A DNA stretch of 64,000 nt from an uncultured Pseudohongiella sp. (GTDB taxonomy: Bacteria; Pseudomonadota; Gammaproteobacteria; Pseudomonadales; Pseudohongiellaceae): NCBI GenBank assembly GCA_951812715.1, contig OX638323.1, positions 124,001-188,000 on the forward strand, read 5' to 3'. Below the pieces are notes generated by a model. That model was not told where the DNA came from. It saw only the letters and a program-made list of their open reading frames with translations, and did not search any database. Below, in pieces: positions 46,778-53,497 of the stretch. How positions within the stretch are numbered: position 1 is the stretch's first letter; each line of letters starts with the position of its first letter. The translations under genes and the position numbers were made by a program.

Positions 46778-48153
46778 TGGACGCGTTGCCGGTATTTCTG
46801 ATCGTTCGCAACGTCAGATGCCTGGTAGCCGGAGCGGGTGAAGTCGCTTACCGCAAGGCGCGCCTGCTCGCCAAAGCCAGGGCTCAACTGCATATCGTCG
46901 CGCCGCGCATCAGCGAGCAGATGCTGGAATTGCTGCAAGAGCATGGCGGCAGCCTCGAGCGGCGCAAAGTCACGGAAGACGATGTTGCCGCGGCGCAACT
47001 CGTGATCGCCGCAACCGATGACCTCCAGTCCAACGAGGATGTGAGTCGCTGGGCTCAAGGCCGGGGCGTGCCGGTCAATGTGGTAGATCAACCTGCGCTT
47101 TGCACCTTTTACATGCCGGCGATCGTGGATCGCTCGCCCGTGGTGGTCGCGATATCGAGTTCGGGCACTTCTCCGGTATTGACTCGCAGTCTCAAGGAAT
47201 TGAACGAAGTAATGATGCCGGCGCGCATCGATCGCCTGGCTGTGCTGCTTGGCTCCATGCGCGAACAGGTCAAGCGCCGGATTACGGATTTCGCCGGCCG
47301 CACGGCATTCTGGGAAAACGTGCTCGAAAGTGAAGTGCCCGAACTCGTTTACGCGGGCCGGGAAGAAGAGGCGAGGGCGGCGCTGGAACGAATTCTCGGC
47401 GGCGCGCAACAGCAAACAGGCGAGGTCTGGCTGGTCGGCGCGGGGCCGGGGGATCCGGATTTGCTGACATTGCGCGCGCTACGGCTGATGTATCGCGCGG
47501 ACCTGGTGCTCTATGACCGGCTGGTGAGCAAGGAGATATTGTCCCGCATCCGCCCGGATGCGGAACGAATTCATGTCGGGAAAGGCCCGGACATGCATTC
47601 CGTGGACCAGTACACGATCAATGACATGCTGATCCGCCATGCCCGGGAAGGACGCAAGGTCATGCGCCTGAAAGGCGGTGATCCATTCATTTTCGGGCGT
47701 GGCGGAGAGGAATTGACAACGCTCGCCGAGGCGGGCGTCAATTTCCAGATCGTGCCGGGCATTACCGCCGCTTCCGGCTGCGCCGCTTACGCGGGCATTC
47801 CGCTGACCCATCGCGACCATGCCCATTCGGTGCAATTTCTCACCGGTCATCTGAAGGACGGCAACCTCGATCTCGACTGGCCGGCGCTGATCCGGGAAAA
47901 ACACACCCTCGTGTTCTACATGGGCTTAAAAAGCCTGCCGCTCGTTTGCGATCAGTTGCGGCGCCATGGCATGCCGGCGGCAACGCCCGCGGCGGTTGTT
48001 TCCCAGGGCACGACCAGACAGCAGCAGGTCGCTACGGGAAATCTTGAGAATTTGCCGGGGATTGCGGAACGGGCTGGAATCAAGGCGCCGGCGATTACCA
48101 TAATTGGCGAAGTCGTTAGCCTGCGCGACAGCTTTGCCTGGTTCGAAGGCTGA
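46777..48153 (+). CDS. cysG: Siroheme synthase CysG (trifunctional)
   Basis: A 458-residue protein joining two parts. The N-terminal dehydrogenase/ferrochelatase (residues 1-200; VAGAGEVAYRKARLLAKA, VVVAISSSGTSPVLTRSL) is followed by the C-terminal uroporphyrinogen-III methyltransferase (VWLVGAGPGDPDLLTLRALR, GDPFIFGRGGEE, FYMGLKSLPLVCDQL). It makes siroheme for sulfite or nitrite reductase, which suits the cysH gene at 30585. It is translationally coupled to serS. Confidence 0.96.
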   Translation: MDALPVFLIVRNVRCLVAGAGEVAYRKARLLAKARAQLHIVAPRISEQMLELLQEHGGSLERRKVTEDDVAAAQLVIAATDDLQSNEDVSRWAQGRGVPVNVVDQPALCTFYMPAIVDRSPVVVAISSSGTSPVLTRSLKELNEVMMPARIDRLAVLLGSMREQVKRRITDFAGRTAFWENVLESEVPELVYAGREEEARAALERILGGAQQQTGEVWLVGAGPGDPDLLTLRALRLMYRADLVLYDRLVSKEILSRIRPDAERIHVGKGPDMHSVDQYTINDMLIRHAREGRKVMRLKGGDPFIFGRGGEELTTLAEAGVNFQIVPGITAASGCAAYAGIPLTHRDHAHSVQFLTGHLKDGNLDLDWPALIREKHTLVFYMGLKSLPLVCDQLRRHGMPAATPAAVVSQGTTRQQQVATGNLENLPGIAERAGIKAPAITIIGEVVSLRDSFAWFEG

Positions 48154-48180
48154 AGTTTGAGGCTCCGAGCGGGGCTGCGA

Positions 48181-48374
48181 GCGGGAGCGCCTTTTCGCTA
48201 AATGTCACCTCGCCATCCCAGCCGCCGAGCACAGCTCGGCGTCGTTCGGCCTGCGCTCGAAGCTGGCGCTTCGAATACGCTTGGCCTTACCCCTGGCGAG
48301 GCGAAAATCGAATCGGCGTCGCTTTACACGTCCATGTATCGCGCCGCCTCTACGACGCGAAAAGGCGCTCCCGC
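48181..48374. mobile_element. MITE-like element with 18-bp terminal inverted repeats
   Basis: GCGGGAGCGCCTTTTCGC at 48181-48198 is the exact reverse complement of 48357-48374. The 158 bp between them contain two internal hairpins (GCCGAGCACAGCTCGGC and CGAAGCTGGCGCTTCG) and no plausible gene. It lies between the convergent cysG and tusE genes. The size and perfect termini suit a miniature inverted-repeat element or a large folded RNA-level structure. Confidence 0.55.
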
Positions 48375-48406
48375 CCACGGCCCCTTGCGTTGTGCTGATC
48401 CGCTGC

Positions 48407-48745
48407 TCAAAGACAGTTATCGGGTTTGGGGAGGCCTGCTATGCGGCTGGCGGTTCTGGCGAAGGAGCCGCGGAAGAGGCGCATGAGATAGACGCTTCTA
48501 CCCTTATCGGGGCCTAGTTCTTTCTTTACCAGGCTGACCAGGGCGCGGGTGGCGGGGGATAGCTGGTGCCGGCGGTGGAATGTGCGCAGCAGATAAAGTA
48601 CTTCCCAATGAGCCGGTTTCAGGGCGATTTCCTGTTGTTGCGCCAGGGCCTCGGCTACGGCTTCGTTCCAGTCGGCGAGGTTGCGCAGGTAGCCTTCCTT
48701 GTCCAGCGCGACCTTTTTGCCGCCGACAATAATGATGCCGCTCAT
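48407..48745 (-). CDS. tusE: TusE sulfur-relay protein (DsrC family)
   Basis: A 112-residue DsrC/TusE protein. It opens MSGIIIVGGKKVALDKEGYL and ends IAGLPKPDNCL, with the penultimate cysteine that accepts sulfur from TusBCD and passes it to MnmA. It keeps a single C-terminal cysteine, as in tRNA-thiolation TusE, rather than the two of dissimilatory DsrC. Last gene of the tusDCBE operon. Confidence 0.94.
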   Translation of the reverse strand: MSGIIIVGGKKVALDKEGYLRNLADWNEAVAEALAQQQEIALKPAHWEVLYLLRTFHRRHQLSPATRALVSLVKKELGPDKGRSVYLMRLFRGSFARTASRIAGLPKPDNCL

Positions 48746-48748
48746 GTT

Positions 48749-49039
48749 TCAAAACCAGCTTGCGGTCTTGTCATGGCTCGCGCACAAAGCTACGAAGCCG
48801 TCGTAGTCCACTTCGGTGGCGTTTGCCGGCAGGGGGCTGTTTAGTCCGCGTGCGCGCAGGTCTTCGGCCAGGAAATAAAGCGGCAGTTCCGGGGGCAGGG
48901 CGGCGAGCTCTTCCGGCCGATCGAGATAATAGACGCCGTCTTCGAGCAGGAGTAGCCCGTCGCTGGGCGCCATGGCCTTGCGCAATTCATCCAGCAGGCC
49001 CGTGGCGGGGCTCTTGTTGAGCAGGTGCAGGCAACTCAC
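48749..49039 (-). CDS. tusB: TusB sulfur-relay subunit (DsrH family)
   Basis: A 96-residue subunit of the TusBCD hexamer. It begins MSCLHLLNKSPATGLLDELR and has DGLLLLEDGVYYL, as in DsrH-like proteins. It overlaps tusC by 4 bp and is followed by tusE after 3 bp. Confidence 0.9.
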   Translation of the reverse strand: MSCLHLLNKSPATGLLDELRKAMAPSDGLLLLEDGVYYLDRPEELAALPPELPLYFLAEDLRARGLNSPLPANATEVDYDGFVALCASHDKTASWF

Positions 49040-49401
49040 AGGTTGAATACCACGTCGGATTGTCCGATCAGTTCGCGAATGCAGTCGGCATTCAGAGCCT
49101 TGGCGGGAATGACGAGGTCCTCCGCCCGCAGATTCCGTTCTTCCAGCGCCGCGGCTTCCACCAGAGGTGCTTCGATACCGTACAGTTCCAGCGCTTCCAT
49201 GGCGTTGCCGATTGTTTTCGCGTTGATTCGGTCGCCGTCCTGACCGGGTAGCAATTGGTACACGCCATCGCCGAGAAACAGCAATTCGATGTCCTGCTCG
49301 TAAACCGAGGCCGCCAGCGCCATGTCGAGCAGAGAGCGAGCCCGATCCGCGCCATAGGGTGGGCTGCGGGAAATGAACAGCAGTTTTCTGCGCTTCGACA
49401 T
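49036..49401 (-). CDS. tusC: TusC sulfur-relay subunit (DsrF family)
   Basis: A 121-residue subunit with the DsrE/F fold: LLFISRSPPYGADRARSLLD, ALAASVYEQDIELLFLGDG and a late KALNADCIRELIGQSDVVFN. It sits between tusD and tusB, 4 bp after tusD. Confidence 0.92.
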   Translation of the reverse strand: MSKRRKLLFISRSPPYGADRARSLLDMALAASVYEQDIELLFLGDGVYQLLPGQDGDRINAKTIGNAMEALELYGIEAPLVEAAALEERNLRAEDLVIPAKALNADCIRELIGQSDVVFNL

Positions 49402-49405
49402 GGAA

Positions 49406-49795
49406 TCAGCCGAAGGACACGGTGCGGTCCGAGTTCAGGCAGGCGTCGATCAATTGCCCCAGTCCGCCTATTTCAAATTCCGGATGCATCGATGAGCCAT
49501 CGAGTTCATGGCGTTCCGCCTCTTCCGCGTCGACAATGCCACGATTGATGGCGGAACTGACGCAAATCGTGCCGTCGAGTTCGTTTTTCCGGATCAGTTC
49601 CCGCCATTGATCCTGCAGATTGACTTCGTCGCGGGAAACCACCGTCAGACGGCTCGCGTTGTGCACTCCGTCGGCGAAGAAGAAGATGCGATAGATCTCG
49701 TGCCCGGCGCGCAGGACGGCCTCGGTGAAGCGCAATGCCGTGCCTGCGGCTTCACTGGAATAGGGTGGTGCGTGTACGACAATGGAGAAGATCAA
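49406..49795 (-). CDS. tusD: TusD sulfurtransferase subunit (DsrE family)
   Basis: A 129-residue subunit that takes sulfur from TusA. It opens FSIVVHAPPYSSEAAGTALR and has GHEIYRIFFFADGVHNASRL and the cysteine-bearing TICVSSAINRGI, where the active cysteine is expected. First gene of tusDCBE, separated from yccA by a terminator. Confidence 0.93.
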   Translation of the reverse strand: MIFSIVVHAPPYSSEAAGTALRFTEAVLRAGHEIYRIFFFADGVHNASRLTVVSRDEVNLQDQWRELIRKNELDGTICVSSAINRGIVDAEEAERHELDGSSMHPEFEIGGLGQLIDACLNSDRTVSFG

Positions 49796-49825
49796 AGGTT
49801 CTGTTGTCGGCCGTTACGTCAACAA

Positions 49826-49850
49826 AAAGCCCCGGCGGAACCGGGGCTTT
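49826..49850 (-). terminator. Intrinsic terminator after yccA
   Basis: On the minus strand, AAAGCCCCGG and CCGGGGCTTT form a strong GC stem with a 5-nt loop followed by TTTTTG. It lies just after the yccA stop and before tusD, so it ends yccA transcripts and isolates the tus operon. Confidence 0.85.
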
Positions 49851-49870
49851 CGAGTTGCGGTTCGCTGTCG

Positions 49871-50560
49871 TCAGTCATTGCCGGAGAAGGCGGAAAGCAG
49901 ACTCAGCAAGCTCATGAAAAGATTGTAGATCGACACGTACAGCGTGATCGTGGCGAGAATATAGTTGCGCTCGCCGCCATGGATGATTTCACTGGTCTGC
50001 CACAGGATCACGGCACTCGAAAACAGCATGAACGCCGCGGAAATCGCCAGTTGCAACGCGGGCATGGGCCAGAACAGGCTGATGACGATTGCCGCGAGCA
50101 GCACCAGGAAGCCGGCGAAGATGAACCCTTGCAGAAAGGAAAAATCCCTGCGCGAAGTCAGCGCCCAGCCGGACAGGCCGAAAAAGATGAATGCCGTGCC
50201 GCCAAGCGCGGTTACTACGATATCGGTGCCGCCCTGGGTGGACAGAAAGAATCCGATAATCGGCCCGATGGTGTAGCCCATGAAGCCGGTAAAGGCGAAA
50301 ACCGACAGCAGACCCCAGGCGCTGTTGGCCAGGTAGTGCGTGAGAAAGAGCAAGCCGTAGGCGCCGATCAAAAACATCCAGATATTTACGGGCGGCGCGT
50401 TCGTGCTCAGCAAGGCGGTAAACGCGCTGAACGCCAGCGTCAGTGCCAGCAGCGAATACGTATTGCGCAATACCTTGTTGGTGGCAAGGATCGACTCCCT
50501 GCTGCCAACCGCTTCAATTCCAGCGCCAGTTCGTTCAAATCCGACACCACGTCTGTTCAT
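49871..50560 (-). CDS. yccA: Bax inhibitor-1 family membrane protein, YccA-like
   Basis: A 229-residue inner-membrane protein with seven hydrophobic helices and family motifs (FTGFMGYTIGPIIGFFLS near the middle, then a late ATITLYVSIYNLFMSLLSLL with the acidic end SGND). E. coli YccA is an FtsH substrate and modulator; the same neighbour order (yccA beside the tus genes) supports the symbol. The start at ATG 50560 has a cytosolic N-terminal tail of about 30 residues. Confidence 0.92.
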   Translation of the reverse strand: MNRRGVGFERTGAGIEAVGSRESILATNKVLRNTYSLLALTLAFSAFTALLSTNAPPVNIWMFLIGAYGLLFLTHYLANSAWGLLSVFAFTGFMGYTIGPIIGFFLSTQGGTDIVVTALGGTAFIFFGLSGWALTSRRDFSFLQGFIFAGFLVLLAAIVISLFWPMPALQLAISAAFMLFSSAVILWQTSEIIHGGERNYILATITLYVSIYNLFMSLLSLLSAFSGND

Positions 50561-50722
50561 CGTTTCCTCCGTAAGGGAATGTCTGCGTTACAGGACAACT
50601 GCTTCCGCTTGAATGTTTATAAGGACATCGGCGCGAAATTCAATATTCTCCAGCGCCGTCTGCACCATTGATTATGATACCTGTCCACCGGATGAAAGCA
50701 ATGACCTGGGACACGCATCCCG

Positions 50723-50756
50723 ACCCAACGACCAACTATATTTTCCGTTTTCTGGC
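50723..50756 (+). promoter_or_regulatory. Shared upstream motif, copy 4 (upstream of 50981 gene)
   Basis: It reads GACCCAACGACCAACT then ATATTTTCCGTTTTCTGGC, nearly the same as the SPFH copy (CAACGCCCAACTATTTTTCC and so on). It lies about 225-260 bp before the coiled-coil gene at 50981, further than in the other cases. The rest of 50561-50980 holds no gene; a long hairpin (CCGGAAAAGGCCCC with GGGGCTCTTCCGG) is present at about 50907-50937. Confidence 0.4.
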
Positions 50757-50980
50757 TTGTTGAAGTAACAGCGCCTATGCTTTTGGGGCCGGTTTGAACA
50801 CTTGTGGGTCATTTCGAACCGCCATGCACCGAACCCTCTCGAAATTGCCCGCAATCGCGTTCGGATTTATGATTAATCCATCAGGTGCGCGTCACGCGTT
50901 GCCGATTCCGGAAAAGGCCCCGCAGGGGCTCTTCCGGGCCATGTCGGGCTGAACTGCGAGTCTCTCAAGGAGGAATGAAA

Positions 50981-51439
50981 ATGCCCGACACCGATCAAAC
51001 TTCCCGGCGTCCCGTCGCCGACTACATGGCCCTGCTGCTGTCCGTACTGGCAATTGTCGGCTCCATGGGATGGACTACCACATCGCTACGCAACGAAATG
51101 ATCGCTAACTTCGGCGCCGTCGATCAGCGTTTCGAATCCATGGAAATTCGAATGGATACTCAATTCGAAGCAAGCAACGAACGCCTCGACCGTATGGACA
51201 ACCGTTTTGATCGCATGGACGACCGTTTTGACCGCATGGATGTCCGTTTTGACCGTATAGACGACCGTATGGATGGCATAGACGAACAATTACGGCAAAT
51301 CATTGGCCGGCTATATGATCTCAACACTCGCTTGACCAGGGTTGAGGCCGGCATTTTCGGATACGAGTCCCCCGACCCGCTCGAAACTCCCTCAGGGGAT
51401 GATCCCCCTCCGGAACCGGATTCCGTCGCCGACCTGTAA
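50981..51439 (+). CDS. Single-pass membrane protein with heptad coiled coil
   Basis: A 152-residue protein. One transmembrane helix (YMALLLSVLAIVGSMGW) is followed by a long coil built of DRMDDRF-type seven-residue units, encoded by near-identical 21-bp repeats at 51185-51285. A second coil (RLYDLNTRLTRVEAGIFG) and an acidic proline-rich tail come last. ATG 50981 is chosen because AAGGAGG lies 7 nt upstream. Same architecture as the gene at 20895. Function is unknown. Confidence 0.8.
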   Translation: MPDTDQTSRRPVADYMALLLSVLAIVGSMGWTTTSLRNEMIANFGAVDQRFESMEIRMDTQFEASNERLDRMDNRFDRMDDRFDRMDVRFDRIDDRMDGIDEQLRQIIGRLYDLNTRLTRVEAGIFGYESPDPLETPSGDDPPPEPDSVADL

Positions 51440-51516
51440 CCTGTTTTAGGGCGCGACGAATAGTTTCTACACTGACTATCATCATTATTCTTGCTTCTGG
51501 TTTTCCCGGAGATGTT

Positions 51517-51828
51517 TCAGACGTCACTGGAGGCACTGTCCTTGTGCAGTGCCATCATCTTGCGTAGCGTCACGGTCGGCTCGGCGGGCGATTCCAAAGC
51601 GGACAAGACCATTTCACGGTCCCTGGCGGAAAGTAGCGTACGTTCGTGGTACGCAAGCGTGGCCCTGGCGCGTTCCAATGCAACGCTGGTCACGAAAGTA
51701 GTCTCGTCAACGCCAAGCAGCGCCGCAGCCTGCTGGATCTGTGCCTTGATTGACGGTTTGGTGCGTTGTTCCATCCGCGCGGACTTGGGCTCCTCAATGT
51801 CCGCCGCCAGATTCATAAAATTCAACAT
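51517..51828 (-). CDS. DUF1778 (TacA-type) antitoxin, orphan
   Basis: A 103-residue protein with the ribbon-helix-helix DUF1778 pattern: IKAQIQQAAALLGVDETTF, VTSVALERARATLAYHERTL and LSARDREMVLSALESPAEP. Such antitoxins bind and repress with a GNAT acetyltransferase toxin encoded just downstream. Here the 77 bp beyond the stop and the following gene show no GNAT protein, so it is solitary. The start is ATG 51828 behind AAAGGAG. Confidence 0.8.
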   Translation of the reverse strand: MLNFMNLAADIEEPKSARMEQRTKPSIKAQIQQAAALLGVDETTFVTSVALERARATLAYHERTLLSARDREMVLSALESPAEPTVTLRKMMALHKDSASSDV

Positions 51829-52062
51829 GCCCCGATCTCCTTTGGCCGAACAATGTATGGCAAATTGCCGGACAATTTAAATCCTTACGCGGGTTCAGCA
51901 CATGTGAGATCGAGGGAGCTGTCCTTGTATTTTTCCCGGCAATTCGCGCCCTACGGCGCTGATCGAGTATTGGATCAGGTCTCTTCGCAGATGCTCTCGG
52001 GCGACAATTGAAAATGCCGCGATTATACTTGCATTTTGTAGTTATAATGTTAGATTGAGCAG

Positions 52063-52353
52063 GTGGAATTTGAATGGGACGAGGCGAAGGATCGTGCAAA
52101 CACCGAAAAACACGGTGTGAGTTTCAGCTTGGCGAAGGATATCTTTGGACAACGAGTGCTGACAAACCTTAGTTCAGGTAGCGATTTTGGCGAACTACGC
52201 TATGTCAGTATTGGACACGTGGGAGCCGCGCTGATCGTAGTTGTTCACACCAGGCGCAATGGTCGAATACGCTTGATTTCGGCTCGCCCCGCGTCTCGGA
52301 AAGAAAGGTTGAAATACGATGAAAAAGTACGCAAAGCCTCTGACATCCGGTGA
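52063..52353 (+). CDS. brnT: BrnT-type ribonuclease toxin
   Basis: A 96-residue intact toxin: MEFEWDEAKDRANTEKHGVS, FSLAKDIFGQ, ELRYVSIGHVGAALIVVVHT and RRNGRIRLISARPASRKERL. BrnT toxins are RelE-fold RNases kept in check by BrnA. The start is GTG 52063. It overlaps brnA by 35 bp. It is the functional sister of the remnant at 15555. Confidence 0.9.
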   Translation: MEFEWDEAKDRANTEKHGVSFSLAKDIFGQRVLTNLSSGSDFGELRYVSIGHVGAALIVVVHTRRNGRIRLISARPASRKERLKYDEKVRKASDIR

Positions 52354-52630
52354 AATTGCCGCTGTCCGGGACAAGCACATCGATTACAGCGACATCCCTG
52401 AACTGGATGACGCCTTCTGGCGTGACGCCGAATTGGTTGAACCCGACACTACCGAACAGGTCACGATGCGGATCAAGCGCTCGGTTCTGGATTTTTTCAA
52501 GGAGTCAGGCAAAAAGGGCTACCAGACGAGAATGAATCGAGTCCTCGAAACCTATGTGCAACGACAACGGAAACTTGAATCAAGCGGTGGCATGACTCCG
52601 ATTGAGCCGCAACGGGGCCGCGCATCCTGA
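52319..52630 (+). CDS. brnA: BrnA-type antitoxin
   Basis: A 103-residue antitoxin. The N-terminal part (SDIPELDDAFWRDAELVEP) contacts BrnT, and the ribbon-helix-helix end (EQVTMRIKRSVLDFFKESG, KKGYQTRMNRVLETYVQ) binds the operon promoter for autoregulation. A short basic tail follows. Intact partner of the toxin at 52063. Confidence 0.9.
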   Translation: MKKYAKPLTSGEIAAVRDKHIDYSDIPELDDAFWRDAELVEPDTTEQVTMRIKRSVLDFFKESGKKGYQTRMNRVLETYVQRQRKLESSGGMTPIEPQRGRAS

Positions 52631-52683
52631 ATTGAGACAAGAATATTGCCGCCGCCGGAATTGTAGTAAGATTCCCGTCCGCC

Positions 52684-52773
52684 GGAGGGGTGGCAGAGCG
52701 GTTGAATGCACTGGTCTTGAAAACCAGCGAGGGCGAAAGTCCTCCGAGAGTTCGAATCTCTCCCCCTCCGCCA
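52684..52773 (+). tRNA. tRNA-Ser (UGA)
   Basis: The acceptor GGAGGGG pairs with CCCCTCC, then discriminator G and encoded CCA. The anticodon TGA is at 52718-52720 in stem CTGGT/ACCAG, followed by a long variable arm (GCGAGGGCGAAAGTCCTCCG) and T-loop GTTCGAATC. A 90-nt class II tRNA. Confidence 0.97.
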
Positions 52774-52832
52774 AAAATATTGGATAACTCATTGAAAAGA
52801 AGGGGTAAAGTTGGTTGGCAGCGCGATCTCTG

Positions 52833-53033
52833 CTAAGCGCTCCCGGCACCTTCAAGCCGCGCCACCCGATCACTCATTTCCGAAACGGCCTTTTGCAATT
52901 GCGAGTGGTCCTTGTCCATTTTATCCAGCAGGCTCAAGTGAATCCTGTTCATCTGGTTTTGCAAGTATATGACAGCAAGCAGCACGACCACCGCGATTGG
53001 AGCGTTGCTTAGCAAGAAATTGGCAATTGACAT
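52833..53033 (-). CDS. Small membrane protein with coiled-coil tail
   Basis: A 66-residue protein: an N-terminal helix (NAPIAVVVLLAVIYLQNQM), then an amphipathic coil (LLDKMDKDHSQLQKAVSEM, RVARLEG). It has the same helix-plus-coil plan as the larger repeat proteins in the window, in miniature. A GAAGGTAGGG sequence before ATG 53033 can serve as ribosome site. No family recognised. Confidence 0.6.
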   Translation of the reverse strand: MSIANFLLSNAPIAVVVLLAVIYLQNQMNRIHLSLLDKMDKDHSQLQKAVSEMSDRVARLEGAGSA

Positions 53034-53108
53034 GGTATCCCTACCTTCGTTGGATTGACCACAGTCTATCCCGTATCACCTGATACCGTACTTCTGTCAG
53101 CCTCGGTT

Positions 53109-53315
53109 TTAGAAAGTCCCGCCGTCGAATTCTTGGGTGCCCCCAGACCTGTCATCTAACACGACCCTGGAGTTTCTCGCAAAGAATTTCATCATCCAGA
53201 ACAACCAATACAACCACGATATGCCCAATGTGAACGGAGACGCTATTATCAGCAACAAGCTCTTCCAGAAAAATTCGCCAAAAGACCCCTTAAACTTAAT
53301 TTTCCCATTCTTCAT
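53109..53315 (-). CDS. Small membrane protein, unknown
   Basis: About 68 residues from ATG 53315 (AGGA upstream). A basic start (MKNGKIKFKGSFGEFFW) leads into a long hydrophobic stretch (SLLLIIASPFTLGISWLYWL and FWMMKFFA), probably two helices, and a polar tail. The GKIKFxGSFGEFFW opening recalls DUF898-type membrane proteins, but the chain is far shorter. The frame is open up to 53423. Confidence 0.5.
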   Translation of the reverse strand: MKNGKIKFKGSFGEFFWKSLLLIIASPFTLGISWLYWLFWMMKFFARNSRVVLDDRSGGTQEFDGGTF

Positions 53316-53497
53316 TTCTTGATTCCTAACAGCCCAAAATTCAATTACAAGTCCCATAAGGATGCGAGGAATACATACTAGGTTTGCCGCGCCAATAGCC
53401 ACTCCAGTGCTGCACCGTAGCAAATCGCGCCGCAGGAGTACCGACTAAATACATGATCGGCAAGTAATATTCTGGGGATCAAAACTGAGGGATGCTT

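Noticed and set aside
49508..50671. 387-codon plus-strand frame over tusD and yccA
   Set aside because: Antisense of two recognisable genes and of the intervening terminator.
50907..50937. Long hairpin as an intrinsic terminator
   Set aside because: The stem is strong but there is no T-run, and no gene ends just before it on either strand.
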